Source of the DNA: Halobaculum sp. MBLA0143
GTDB lineage: Archaea; Halobacteriota; Halobacteria; Halobacteriales; Haloferacaceae
Length of the DNA stretch: 64,000 nucleotides
NCBI RefSeq assembly: GCF_041361465.1
Contig: NZ_JBGKAC010000001.1
Span: 1,302,001 to 1,366,000, forward strand
Direction of reading: 5' to 3'
Positions within the stretch are counted from its first letter, which is position 1. Every line of letters begins with the position of its first letter. A model generated the notes under the pieces. That model was not told the DNA's origin and made no database searches. It was given only the letters and a program-made list of their open reading frames with translations. Both the position numbers and the translations under genes were made by a program. Below, one piece after another: positions 24,588-33,065 of this stretch.

Positions 24588-26018
24588 TCACTCCACCGGT
24601 CGCGCCTTCGCGCCGTAGCGCACGACACCCTCCTGCTCGTACACTCGCCGGATCGCTCGCTCGACCGTGTCGCCCGCCGTGGCGTCGCTCGGGTCCGCGT
24701 CACACACCTGGAGCGGCACGTCGACCGTCGCGCCGTCGACGGTGAACCGGACGATTCCGACCGGGAACCCCCCGTCGCGGGTCGCCTGCGGGACGAACTC
24801 CGGCGGTGCGCCGTCGGCCGTCACCCCGGTGACCGTGACGATCTCGCCGCGGTCCGGGAGCGTCACCCGTTCGTAGTCGACGAGCGCGCGACAGCCGGTG
24901 CAGGCCCCCTCCGGCGGGAACCGGAGCGCCCCACAGTCCGGACACCGACCGGCGACGAGCCGGTACCGAGCCGCCCGTGACTGCCGCCACGTCGGCACGG
25001 AGACGGCCGCCCCCCCGCCGGCCGGCGGCGACCCCGCCAGTTCCCCGCGGCGGCGCGTCGCCTCGGCGTACGACAGTTCGCGGTCGCCGTCCAACGCCGT
25101 CTCCGTCGGCGCCGTCCCGTCGACGACCGTCGCCGCGGCGCTGCCGGCGCTCCCGACGCCGACGAGCAGCGTCCGGGCGGCGTCGTCGTCGAACGCCCGG
25201 GCCAACCCGACGAGCGGGCCGGCGGCGCCGGTGTCGCCCAGGGTCCGGACGGGCGTCGTGATCGCGGACGGCGACGGGGCCGCGTCCGTCGCGGCGAGGG
25301 CCCGCGCCGGGAGACTCCCGTCCGGCGCGGTGACGGCGACCGCCTCGGTCCCCTCCGGAGCGGCGTCTCCCGGGAGGGCCGAGACGGCGGCGACGACCGG
25401 CTCCCGGAACGCCGCCCGGTCGTAGCTCGTCACCCCCAGCGACTCCGTCTCGGTCTCCCCACGCCGGCGGTAACGAGTCCCGGGGTAGTCTTCCGCGTGA
25501 CGCCCCCACGCCGAGAGGGTCGCGCCGTCGCCGTCGGCCGTCACCACGACCGCACCGGCCGCGGCGCCGGCGGCGTCCCCCTCCGGACTGTCCGGCTCCC
25601 CCTGGGGGGCGTCGGCGGCGACGACGAGCGCCGGCCGGGCGGCTCTGGCGACCGTCGCCGACAGCGCCGCCGTCCCCGCGCGAGTGCCCCCGGCGTGTGT
25701 CTCCCGGCTCGCGCCGGCCGGCACACCCAGGAACTCACCGAGCCGGGGCGTCAGCTCCGGTTCCTCGACCGGCGGCGTCGTCGTGGCGAACGCGAGGTGT
25801 TCGACCGCGGCGGCGTCGACGCCCGCCGCCGAGAGCGCCCGTCGGCCGGCCGCGGCACCGAGCGTGAGACTGTCCTCGTCTGCCGCCGGCACGGCGACGC
25901 TGTCGACGCCACGGGCGCGATCGCCGTCCCAGAAGGCCGCAATCGCGTCTGTCGGGAGTCGAGCCGAGGGGGCGTACGCGCCGGCCCCGGCCACGACCGT
26001 CTCGCCGTTGTCCGTCAC
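24588..26018 (-). CDS. HMG-CoA-synthase-like domain fused to a DUF35 zinc-ribbon/OB domain, catalytic Cys absent
   Basis: 476 residues from GTG 26018, overlapping the thiolase stop. Residues ~5-330 follow the ketoacyl-synthase-III/HMG-CoA-synthase fold (LTLGAAAGRRALSAAGVD, then SYDRAAFREPVV). Where active enzymes have the ACYGGT-type Cys this protein reads ETHAGGTRAGTAAL, so condensation is unlikely. Residues ~345-476 are a DUF35 rubredoxin-like zinc ribbon (RCPDCGALRFPP, ACTGCRAL) plus OB fold that binds CoA. Archaeal thiolase, HMG-CoA synthase and DUF35 are known to form one complex; here two parts are fused and follow the thiolase. It may be a scaffold or carry a diverged activity. Confidence 0.82.
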   Translation of the reverse strand: MTDNGETVVAGAGAYAPSARLPTDAIAAFWDGDRARGVDSVAVPAADEDSLTLGAAAGRRALSAAGVDAAAVEHLAFATTTPPVEEPELTPRLGEFLGVPAGASRETHAGGTRAGTAALSATVARAARPALVVAADAPQGEPDSPEGDAAGAAAGAVVVTADGDGATLSAWGRHAEDYPGTRYRRRGETETESLGVTSYDRAAFREPVVAAVSALPGDAAPEGTEAVAVTAPDGSLPARALAATDAAPSPSAITTPVRTLGDTGAAGPLVGLARAFDDDAARTLLVGVGSAGSAAATVVDGTAPTETALDGDRELSYAEATRRRGELAGSPPAGGGAAVSVPTWRQSRAARYRLVAGRCPDCGALRFPPEGACTGCRALVDYERVTLPDRGEIVTVTGVTADGAPPEFVPQATRDGGFPVGIVRFTVDGATVDVPLQVCDADPSDATAGDTVERAIRRVYEQEGVVRYGAKARPVE

Positions 26019-27187
26019 GCCCCCCGCACCCCCGCGCGCTCGAAGGCGTGGACGACGGCGGCACCGCCGGAGCCGCCGACGTTGTGTGTCAGCCCCCGTT
26101 CCGGGTCCGACAGCTGTCGGGCGCCGGCAGCGTCCGTCAGTTGGTGGAACGCCTCTACCGCCTGGCCCGCTCCGGTCGCGCCGATGGGGTGGCCCTTCGA
26201 CTTGAGCCCGCCGGAGGTGTTCACCGGGAACGCGCCGTCGCGGGCCGTCACCCCCGCCGTCGCCAGCCGCGCCCCTTCGCCGTCGTCCGCCAGTCCGAGA
26301 TCCTCGTACGCCAGCAGTTCCGCGACTGCGAAACAGTCGTGAACCTCCGCGAAGTCCAGGTCCGCTCGGGGGTCGGTGACGCCGGCGCGGTCGTAGGCGG
26401 TCGCGGCCGCCCGGCGCGTCGCCGGGACGGACGTGTACGTCTCGCGGTCGTACAGCCCGACGTGGTCGGAGGCGGCGCCGACGCCCGCCACCCGGACGCT
26501 GTCGGTGAAGCTGTCGGCGACCGCGTCGGACGCGACCAGGACGAACGCCGCGCCGTCGCTCGTCGGACAACAGTGGTACAGCGTCAACGGGTCCGCGACC
26601 ACGTCCGCCGACTCCGCGTCGTCGACGGAACAGTCGAACCCGAGGTGTGCCTTCGGGTTGTCGGCGCCGTTGGCGTGGTTCTTGGCCGCGACCGCCGACA
26701 GCGCCCGGCGGTCAGCGTCGTGTTCTCGGAGGTAGGCGTCGGCCATCTGGGCGTACACGCCGGCGAAGGTGGTGCCGGCCATCCGTTCCCACTCCGTCTC
26801 GCCGGAGACGCCCAGCCAGTACTTCGTCGCGTCCGCGGAGGTGTCCGTCATCACCTCCACGCCGCCCGCGAGGACGAGGTCGGCGTACCCCGACTCCACC
26901 GCCACCACGGCCTGCCGGAGCGCGTAACCGGAGGCGGCACAGGCGTTCTCCACCCGGGTACAGGGGGTGCCGTGGAGGCCGAGGTGTTCCGTCACGGCCG
27001 GGCCCGACAGCCCGATCTGTCGCCCGCCGACGCCGAGCGTGCCGAGGTACGCCTCGTCGATCCGATCCGTGTCGAGATCGGCCGGGACGGCCCGTTCGTA
27101 GGCCGTCCGGCACAGCGACCGGTACGTCTCGCCGGGAAACGAGCCGAAGGCCGACTGACCCGCGCCGACGACGTGTGCGTCTGTCAC
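26015..27187 (-). CDS. Thiolase-family acetyl-CoA acetyltransferase (SCP-x-like)
   Basis: 390 residues from GTG 27187. Nucleophilic Cys83 lies in VENACAASGYALRQA; catalytic His residues are in FAEVHDCFAVAEL and SGGLKSKGHPIGATGAGQA; the C-terminus has NVGGSGGAAVVHAFER. The pattern is that of archaeal/SCP-x thiolases that need a DUF35 partner. That partner is fused to the HMG-CoA-synthase-like protein whose start overlaps this stop. Likely role: condense or cleave acyl-CoA, perhaps acetoacetyl-CoA for mevalonate. Confidence 0.92.
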   Translation of the reverse strand: MTDAHVVGAGQSAFGSFPGETYRSLCRTAYERAVPADLDTDRIDEAYLGTLGVGGRQIGLSGPAVTEHLGLHGTPCTRVENACAASGYALRQAVVAVESGYADLVLAGGVEVMTDTSADATKYWLGVSGETEWERMAGTTFAGVYAQMADAYLREHDADRRALSAVAAKNHANGADNPKAHLGFDCSVDDAESADVVADPLTLYHCCPTSDGAAFVLVASDAVADSFTDSVRVAGVGAASDHVGLYDRETYTSVPATRRAAATAYDRAGVTDPRADLDFAEVHDCFAVAELLAYEDLGLADDGEGARLATAGVTARDGAFPVNTSGGLKSKGHPIGATGAGQAVEAFHQLTDAAGARQLSDPERGLTHNVGGSGGAAVVHAFERAGVRGA

Positions 27188-27269
27188 GCCCGGAAGGAGG
27201 CGTGGCGACCGCCCTAAACCCCCGGGGAGCGATAGACGAGTTTACACCGACCGACCGGGTACGCCCGGT

Positions 27270-28118
27270 GTGACCGACTTCCGCGACCCCGACGCCCTGC
27301 GCCGCCGGGCCGGCGTCCGCGGCGACCCGGACCGCGACCAGCACTTCCTCGTCGACGACCGCGTGCTGGACCGACTCCCCGGACTCCTCCCCGACGGCGC
27401 CGACCGCAGCCACCTCCTGGAGATCGGCGGCGGCACCGGCGCGCTCACGGACCGCCTGCTAGCGGCCGGCGACCACGTCACCGTGATCGAGAAGGACGCC
27501 GACCTGGCCGGGTTCCTGCGCGAGGAGTTCGCCGACCCCGTCGCCGCAGACCGACTGACCGTGATCGAGGGCGACGCCACGGACACCGACCTGCCGGCGT
27601 TCACCGCCAGCGTCTCGAACCTCCCGTACGGCGCCTCCTCGCCGTTGGCGTTCCGGCTGCTCCCGACCGGGCGGCCGCTGGCGCTGATGTTCCAACGGGA
27701 GTTCGCCGACCGGATGGTCGCCGACCCCGGCACGGACGACTACGGTCGGCTGTCCGTCAGTACCGCCCACTACGCCGACGCCGAGATCGTCGAGACCGTC
27801 CCGCGGACCGCGTTCGACCCCCAGCCCCGGGTGGACAGCGCCGTCGTCCGGTGTCGGCCCCAGAAGCCGCCGTACGAGGTGCCCGACGAGGCGTTCTTCC
27901 TCCGGTTCGTGAAGGCGTTGTTCACCCAACGGCGCAAGACCGTCCGCAACGCCGTCCGCAACACCCCCCACATCTCCGGGGTCGCCGACCCGGACGCGGT
28001 CGTCGCCGCCGCAGACGAGTCGATCCTGTCACAGCGACCGGAGAACCTCCCGCCCGCGGAGTTCGCTTCGCTCGCCCGGCTGGCGACCGAACACAGCGAG
28101 ATCGGACCGGGACAGTGA
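27270..28118 (+). CDS. ksgA: 16S rRNA dimethyladenosine transferase KsgA/Dim1
   Basis: Dimethylates two adjacent adenosines near the 3' end of 16S rRNA during small-subunit maturation. 282 residues from GTG 27270. Motifs: DQHFLVDDRVLDRL, SAM motif LLEIGGGTGALTDRL, acidic VIEKDADLAGFL, catalytic SNLPYGASSPLAF, and the C-terminal KALFTQRRKTVRNAV. The stop overlaps the next gene (GTGA), coupling it to a HemK-type methyltransferase. Confidence 0.96.
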   Translation: MTDFRDPDALRRRAGVRGDPDRDQHFLVDDRVLDRLPGLLPDGADRSHLLEIGGGTGALTDRLLAAGDHVTVIEKDADLAGFLREEFADPVAADRLTVIEGDATDTDLPAFTASVSNLPYGASSPLAFRLLPTGRPLALMFQREFADRMVADPGTDDYGRLSVSTAHYADAEIVETVPRTAFDPQPRVDSAVVRCRPQKPPYEVPDEAFFLRFVKALFTQRRKTVRNAVRNTPHISGVADPDAVVAAADESILSQRPENLPPAEFASLARLATEHSEIGPGQ

Positions 28119-28777
28119 GCGGGGACGACACCCCCGACGGGGAGGGCCCGACCGAGCGCGGCGACGGCACCGACACCCTCGACGACGACGAGAGCAGCCG
28201 CGACCGGCTCGCCGACCGCCGCGGGCTCGGCGACCCGGTGTACGAGCCCGCCGAGGACTCCGGGCTGTTGGCCGAGGCTGGCCGCGACCACGCCCAGGGG
28301 CTCGCCGTCGAGGTCGGCACCGGCTCCGGCTGGGTCGCGGCGCAACTGCGCGACGTGCCGGCCGTCGACCGCGTCGTCGGCACGGACGTGAACCCCCACG
28401 CCTGCCGGACGGCCCGCGAGCGCGGCGTCGAGACCGCCCGGGTCGACCTGGTGGCCGCGCTCGCCGACGGGGCCGTCGACACGCTCCTGTTCAACCCCCC
28501 GTACCTCCCCACAGACCCGGACAACGAGTGGGACGACTGGCAGGAGGCCGCGTTGTCGGGCGGGGAGTCCGGCCGCGCCGTGATCGAGCCGTTCCTGGAC
28601 GCCGCCGGGCGCGTGGTGGGGCCCGACGGGCGCGTCCTCCTGCTCGTCTCCTCGCTCACCGGCTTCGCCGACGTGGTGGAGTACGCCGTCGCCCGCGGGT
28701 TCGACGCCGAGACGGTCGCGGAGGAGTCGTACCCCTACGAGACGCTGTCCGTCCTCCGGCTCGACCCCCGGGAGTGA
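28115..28777 (+). CDS. HemK/Mtq2-like N5-glutamine methyltransferase
   Basis: 220 residues from GTG 28115. Methylates the Gln of the GGQ motif of release factors; in archaea the target is aRF1 and the enzyme resembles eukaryotic Mtq2. SAM motif AVEVGTGSGWVAAQL follows YEPAEDSGLLAEA, and the catalytic NPPY is at residues 127-130 (LLFNPPYLPTDP). The first ~35 residues are an acidic extension. Overlap with ksgA ties two translation-related methyltransferases. Confidence 0.87.
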   Translation: MSGDDTPDGEGPTERGDGTDTLDDDESSRDRLADRRGLGDPVYEPAEDSGLLAEAGRDHAQGLAVEVGTGSGWVAAQLRDVPAVDRVVGTDVNPHACRTARERGVETARVDLVAALADGAVDTLLFNPPYLPTDPDNEWDDWQEAALSGGESGRAVIEPFLDAAGRVVGPDGRVLLLVSSLTGFADVVEYAVARGFDAETVAEESYPYETLSVLRLDPRE

Positions 28778-28852
28778 CCCGTGGGTGGCCCGCCGTCCGA
28801 GTCGAGCCCGCACGGCCGCCGGACTCTTGACCCGACGCCTCGACCCGGGAGC

Positions 28853-29341
28853 GTGGACCTCCCGGCCGACACGACGGAGACGGACCGCGAACTGCTGTCG
28901 ACTGCCCGCGACCGGATCCCGTCGCGGTGCCGCGAGCGCCGCGCCGCCGACCGCGGCGACGAACTGTTCGCGCTCGTCCGCGCCGACGACGAGACCGGCT
29001 CCGGCGACGCCTACCTCGGCGTCCCGTTCGAGCCGCCGGACGCCCCGAGCGCCGGCTTCTGTGCCGAGCGCCACGCGCTCAACCGGCTCCAGTTGGCCGA
29101 GCCGCCGGGGACCCGCCCGACTCACGTCGTCGTCGCCGGCCCCGTCCCCGACGACGACCGACGGCCGACGTTCCCCTGTGGCACCTGTCGTGACGCGATC
29201 GCCGCCGTCGGCGGCCCGGACGTGACTGTGCTTGCGACGTGTTTCGTCCGCCAGCCCGACGGCTGGGCGCTGTTCCCGACCGTCGAACGCCGGCGTGTGG
29301 AGGAGCTGGTGCCGGATCGGTGGACCGATCCGTGGGGGTAA
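28853..29341 (+). CDS. Cytidine-deaminase-fold protein
   Basis: 162 residues from GTG 28853; the frame opens at 28781, but the first 24 residues there look untranslated. Zinc-site motifs are present: GFCAERHALNRL (Cys70-Ala-Glu72) and TFPCGTCRDAIAAVG (PCxxC, Cys109/Cys112). This is the cytidine deaminase arrangement. Sequence outside the motifs is divergent, so it may act on another nucleobase. It follows the HemK gene after 75 bases. Confidence 0.8.
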   Translation: MDLPADTTETDRELLSTARDRIPSRCRERRAADRGDELFALVRADDETGSGDAYLGVPFEPPDAPSAGFCAERHALNRLQLAEPPGTRPTHVVVAGPVPDDDRRPTFPCGTCRDAIAAVGGPDVTVLATCFVRQPDGWALFPTVERRRVEELVPDRWTDPWG

Positions 29342-29399
29342 CGCCGAGTTCCGTGCCGACTCCACAGGACTTTTCTAGGTAGCTATATTGTCTAGATAT

Positions 29400-30617
29400 G
29401 TGGGCGAGGAGTACCTGCGGCGAACCGCGATCACCCGACCGAAGCTCACGCCGGAGCAGGAGCGACTGCTCGACGAGACGCTGGCCGACTGGAAGAGAGC
29501 GTGCAACGTCGCCAGCCGCGTCGGGTGGGCCGCCGACGAGACGCGGCGACGCCGTCTGCAGGAACTCACCTACCACGGGCTGGGTGAGGAGACCCGTCTG
29601 GGTAGTGAACACAGAATCCTCGCTGCACACCAGGCTGCGGCGGCGTTGAGCGGGGTCAAACAGACGGAGGCACTGGACGAGCAGTACGAGACCTCCTGTC
29701 CGACCTTCACGGCGGACACCATGAAGCACGACGCCCGCACGATGACGCTGTTCGACGACGAGACCGTCTCGCTCGCCACCGTCGACCAGAGAGTTCGGTG
29801 TGAACTCGCGCTCCCGGACGACGAGGACGGCTATCAGCGCCAGTATCTCGACGACGACTCCTGGGAGCTGACAGAGTCGACGCTCACGAAACGCGACGGG
29901 GACTACTATCTCCACCTGGGTTTTCGAAAGCCGAAACCGACCGGTCTCGCGGAGCGCCGGGACGACACGGAGGACAGGACAGTTCTCGGTGTCGATCTCG
30001 GGATCGTGAATCTGGCCGTCACGAGCACAGCCAGATTCGAGTCCGGGAGGGAGCTACGGCACAGACACGAAGAGTTCGAACGGATTCGCGGCAGTCTCCA
30101 ACAGACCGGTACGGAGTCGGCACACCGGGTGATTCAACGGATCAGTGGCCGGGAGGAACGGTACACTCGGGACGTGCTACATCGGGTTGCGAACGGGATC
30201 GTCGACGAGGCAGTCGAACACGACTGTGAGTACATCGCGTTCGAGGATCTGTCGCACATTCAGAACCGTGCCCCGCCGGCGAAACAGTTCCACGAGTGGG
30301 CACACCGCCGGCTCGTCGACTACGTCGAGTACCGCGCGGACGCGCTCGGAATCTCCGTCGTGTTCGTCTCGCCCGCCGGAACGAGCCGGCGCTGCCCGGA
30401 GTGTGGCCACACGGACGAACGCAACCGCTCGGATCGGTCCACATTCCGGTGTGTCGACTGCGGAACGACTGGGAACGCGGACTACATCGCGGCCAAGAAC
30501 GTCGGACTGCGGTACGTCCGTCGCGGGCTACAGTCCTCGCGGCGGACGGGCGACGGTCGACTCGCCCTGAAGTCGGGAACTGTAAAGCCGAGTCGGGGAT
30601 TCACCCCGTCCGACTGA
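29400..30617 (+). CDS. tnpB: IS200/IS605-family TnpB (solo, RNA-guided nuclease)
   Basis: 405 residues, taken from GTG 29400 (TTG 29388 possible). RuvC residues are intact: Asp in VLGVDLGIVNLAV, Glu in IAFEDLSHIQNR, Asp in TGNADYIAAKNVG. The zinc finger is RRCPECGHTDERN plus FRCVDCG. TnpB uses an omega-RNA from the element's 3' end to cut DNA at a target next to a TAM. No TnpA lies nearby, so the element is IS1341-like and cannot move by itself. The last codons run into the right-end hairpin. Bases are less GC rich than the neighbours. Confidence 0.93.
   Translation: MGEEYLRRTAITRPKLTPEQERLLDETLADWKRACNVASRVGWAADETRRRRLQELTYHGLGEETRLGSEHRILAAHQAAAALSGVKQTEALDEQYETSCPTFTADTMKHDARTMTLFDDETVSLATVDQRVRCELALPDDEDGYQRQYLDDDSWELTESTLTKRDGDYYLHLGFRKPKPTGLAERRDDTEDRTVLGVDLGIVNLAVTSTARFESGRELRHRHEEFERIRGSLQQTGTESAHRVIQRISGREERYTRDVLHRVANGIVDEAVEHDCEYIAFEDLSHIQNRAPPAKQFHEWAHRRLVDYVEYRADALGISVVFVSPAGTSRRCPECGHTDERNRSDRSTFRCVDCGTTGNADYIAAKNVGLRYVRRGLQSSRRTGDGRLALKSGTVKPSRGFTPSD
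30591..30615 (+). ncRNA. Right-end hairpin, candidate 3' part of omega-RNA
   Basis: AGTCGG-GG, loop ATTCA, CC-CC(GT)CCGACT forms a stem-loop over the last codons of tnpB. In IS200/IS605 elements such a hairpin marks the right end and the omega-RNA scaffold, with the guide just downstream (from about 30616). Confidence 0.5.
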
Positions 30618-30706
30618 TCGTCGGTAGAGGTCGAGTTCACCGACAAGGCCCGCCGCGTGCGGGTCAGTCGACTTCCCTCTCGGCCCTCAAAAATCGTTAG
30701 GAGCAC

Positions 30707-30722
30707 CTGTTTGTTTTTATTA
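30707..30722 (+). terminator. Oligo-T terminator downstream of tnpB
   Basis: TGTTTGTTTTTATTAC on the plus strand, an archaeal U-tract terminator for transcripts leaving the tnpB element before the oppositely oriented tRNA. Confidence 0.5.
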
Positions 30723-30726
30723 CAAG

Positions 30727-30800
30727 CGGGCCGAAAGGGAATTGAACCCCTGACCGACGGATTAAGAGTCCGTCGCTCTGCCTAGCTGAGCTATCGGCCC
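30727..30800 (-). tRNA. tRNA-Lys (anticodon CTT)
   Basis: Complete cloverleaf on the minus strand. Acceptor GGGCCGA (30800-30794) pairs with TCGGCCC (30734-30728), discriminator G at 30727. D arm TAGCTCAGCTAGGCAGAGC; anticodon loop CTCTTAA gives CTT, reading AAG (Lys); T loop TTCAATT. No intron and no encoded CCA. Promoter box CCTTTTAG lies at 30827-30834. Confidence 0.96.
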
Positions 30801-30826
30801 ACGCATTCTGTCGTAACGCCGTCTTG

Positions 30827-30834
30827 CTAAAAGG
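30827..30834 (-). promoter_or_regulatory. TATA box for tRNA-Lys
   Basis: CCTTTTAG on the minus strand, 27-34 bases before the tRNA 5' end. Confidence 0.55.
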
Positions 30835-30942
30835 CCTTCCGTTTCGGAGTCGACACGACAGTCGGGCGACAGTCTCGGTCGATACGAGAGGCTTGAAGTG
30901 AGCGCCAGTCAGACAGCCACCAGAATGAGCGCAGGGATCACG

Positions 30943-32376
30943 ATGTCGTCGATGTCCTCGTACGCCATCTTGGGGTGTGGGAGCGTCGGCCACGCGGTCG
31001 CCGACGACCTCACGGACGCGGGCGAAGACGTGGTGATCCTCGACCGCGACGACAACAGGGTCGAGGCGCTACGGGATCAGGATCTGAACGCGCGTCAACA
31101 GGACATCACGGAGGCGGACGTAGCGGAGGTCGTGGCCGACCGGGAGGTGGTGTTGATTCTCTCCGGGAACGTCGACGCCAACAAGGCGGCAGTAGAGGCC
31201 ATCAGAGCAGCCGGCGGGGAGCAGTACATCGTCGTGCGGGCGAACGACCCCGTGAGCAAAGACCAGCTCGTGGAGCTGGGCGCGGACGTGGTCATCAACC
31301 CCAGCGAGGTGATCGCCGACAGCGCCCTGCGGTCGTTGGAGGCGGGGGAGTTGGCGTACAAGACCCAGCAGATGGTGGAGATCTTCCGAGAGACGGACGG
31401 TCGGCTGGCGATTCTCTCGCACGACAACCCCGATCCGGACTCCATCGCGGCGGCGGTGGCGCTCCAGGCCATCGCCGCGGACCACGACCTGGAGGCGGAC
31501 ATCCTCTACGACGGGGAGATGGGCCACCAGGAGAACAGCGCGTTCGTCAACACGTTGGGGATCGATCTCTCCACCCGTGAGTCGGTCGGGGGGCTGTCGG
31601 AGTACGGCGCCGTGGCGCTCGTCAACCACGCCGACGCCGGCGCGGAGGGGGACGTCGAGGACGACGTGGACGTGTACGTCGACCACGACGAGCCGGCGGA
31701 GCCGGTGGGCGCGGAGTTCGTGGACGTGCGCCTGAACGTCTCGGCCACGTCGACGATCCTGACCAAGTACCTCCAGGAGCTGGACCTGTCGCCGACGGAG
31801 ACGGTCGCGACGGCGTTGTTGTACGGCATCCGGGCGGAGACGGTGGACTTCAAACGGGAGACGACGCCGGCGGACCTGACGGCGGCCGCCTACCTCCACC
31901 CGTTCGCCAACCACGACACCCTAGAGGAGGTGGAGTCGCCGTCGATGTCGCCGGAGACGCTGGACGTGTTGGCGGAGGCGATCCAGAACCGAGAGGTGCA
32001 GGGGAGCCACCTCCTGTCGAACGCCGGGTTCATCACCGACCGGGAGGCGCTGTCGCAGGCGGCCCAACAGCTGCTCAACCTGGAGGGGATCTCGACGACC
32101 GCGGTGTTCGGGATCGCGGACGACCACATTCTGCTGGCGGCGCGGTCGAACGACATCCGGCTCAACATCGGGAGCGCCCTGGACGACGCCTTCGGCGACG
32201 TCGGGGAGGCTGCGGGCCACGCCAAACAGGGGAGCGCGGAGATCCCACTGGGACTGTTCACCGGGATCGAGATCTCCGACGACAACCGTGACACGCTGTT
32301 GCAGTTGTCCGAACAGGCCGTCCGCCGGAAACTGTTCGACGCGATGGGGGTCGAAGAGGGATCGAACGGCTCGTGA
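30943..32376 (+). CDS. RCK/TrkA-N + DHH/DHHA1 phosphoesterase
   Basis: About 477 residues; ATG 30943 puts the Rossmann start near the N-terminus, with 30898, 30925 and 30952 as alternatives. Residues ~5-120 are an RCK/TrkA-N domain (YAILGCGSVGHAVADDLTD). Residues ~135-400 are a DHH phosphoesterase with LAILSHDNPDPDSIAAAVAL, ALVNHADAG and VYVDHDEPAE as metal motifs, then a DHHA1 domain (TTAVFGIADDHILLAARS). DHH proteins of this type cleave cyclic dinucleotides or short RNAs; with a nucleotide-sensing RCK domain a c-di-AMP phosphodiesterase role is attractive but unproven. Confidence 0.88.
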   Translation: MSSMSSYAILGCGSVGHAVADDLTDAGEDVVILDRDDNRVEALRDQDLNARQQDITEADVAEVVADREVVLILSGNVDANKAAVEAIRAAGGEQYIVVRANDPVSKDQLVELGADVVINPSEVIADSALRSLEAGELAYKTQQMVEIFRETDGRLAILSHDNPDPDSIAAAVALQAIAADHDLEADILYDGEMGHQENSAFVNTLGIDLSTRESVGGLSEYGAVALVNHADAGAEGDVEDDVDVYVDHDEPAEPVGAEFVDVRLNVSATSTILTKYLQELDLSPTETVATALLYGIRAETVDFKRETTPADLTAAAYLHPFANHDTLEEVESPSMSPETLDVLAEAIQNREVQGSHLLSNAGFITDREALSQAAQQLLNLEGISTTAVFGIADDHILLAARSNDIRLNIGSALDDAFGDVGEAAGHAKQGSAEIPLGLFTGIEISDDNRDTLLQLSEQAVRRKLFDAMGVEEGSNGS

Positions 32377-32460
32377 CTCTCCCGTCCGAGTCTCGTCTCT
32401 GATAATCTGATCTCAACAGTGAAGTACCACTGTCGAACAGCCACGAGTGTCGGGGTGACC

Positions 32461-32487
32461 CGGCGTGTGGAGGGGGGTCACACGCCG
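32461..32487. terminator. Stem-loop between convergent DHH and PRC genes
   Basis: Perfect 9-bp stem CGGCGTGTG / CACACGCCG with a 9-base G-rich loop, in the 175-base space between two convergent genes. It could stop transcription from both sides; no T-tract follows. Confidence 0.45.
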
Positions 32488-32551
32488 CGGCCGTCGACCC
32501 GACAGACACACCGTCCGGTCCGCCGGAGCCCACGGCCCGCGGCGACACAGT

Positions 32552-32857
32552 TCACGTCTGAGTGGGCTGTGTCGTCGACTCCTCTTCGTCCTCGCGGAGC
32601 CGTTCGACGAGGTCGTTGACGAGAATCACGTCCCCGACCGCCCGGACCCAGCGGTACGGCACCATCACGCCCTCCGTCGCTCCGACCCGCCCGGCGAACA
32701 GTTCCTCGTTCAGTTCACCCAACGCGATGCCGGTGACGACCTCTTCGCCCAAGTCCAGCCGGACGTCCTCGACTTCACCGACGAAGACGCCGTTGTTCGA
32801 GTACACTTCACGGCCGACGAGCGACGTAATCTCCTGTGGTGCCCCGTCCGCGGTCAT
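32552..32857 (-). CDS. PRC-barrel domain protein
   Basis: 101 residues from ATG 32857. One PRC-barrel domain: EITSLVGREVYSNNGVFVGE, then VEDVRLDLGEEVVTGIALGE, then VMVPYRWVRAVGDVILVND. Small PRC-barrel proteins bind RNA or partner proteins (RimM-like fold); in archaea several are linked to cell division (CdpB type). This one has an acidic Thr/Gln-rich tail. TTTAAG lies 25-30 bases upstream. Confidence 0.85.
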   Translation of the reverse strand: MTADGAPQEITSLVGREVYSNNGVFVGEVEDVRLDLGEEVVTGIALGELNEELFAGRVGATEGVMVPYRWVRAVGDVILVNDLVERLREDEEESTTQPTQT

Positions 32858-32881
32858 ACTCCGACGGACGACACCCCGGCT

Positions 32882-32887
32882 CTTAAA
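32882..32887 (-). promoter_or_regulatory. TATA box for the PRC-barrel gene
   Basis: TTTAAG on the minus strand, 25-30 bases before ATG 32857. Confidence 0.55.
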
Positions 32888-33065
32888 TCCAACCCAGCGC
32901 GGTCACGAGTGACGCCGCTCACTCCGCCGTGCGTCGTGGGGGGTGACTCCGGTCGCAGAGCGCAGTTTTCTACACGGCAGTCGGTGGCGTAGCCGACGGG
33001 TGTTGCCGAAAGTGGGACCCGTCAGTTGCTACTTCTACGGGGGCGTCCGAACGTCGGGACGTACA

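Larger units (their letters stand above)
29370..30622 (+). mobile_element. IS1341-type (tnpB-only) element
   Basis: Extends from the AT-rich, CTAG-containing sequence before tnpB (TTTTCTAGGTAGC at 29371, TGTCTAGATA at 29389) to the hairpin overlapping its stop. Ends are approximate. It separates the deaminase-like gene from tRNA-Lys. Confidence 0.6.

Noticed and set aside
26048-27217. 389-residue plus-strand open frame
   Set aside because: Shadow of the thiolase gene, whose catalytic motifs are on the minus strand.
27770-29365. 531-residue minus-strand open frame
   Set aside because: Antisense to ksgA, the HemK-like gene and the deaminase-like gene; no recognisable domain.
30618-30726. Further gene between tnpB and tRNA-Lys
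   Set aside because: No open frame with a plausible start; only an oligo-T stretch is visible.
32943-33065. Longer start for the ABC ATPase at 33066
   Set aside because: The 41 extra residues match no family sequence, while ATG 33066 gives the usual beginning (MLSVSGIGKQYDGS).
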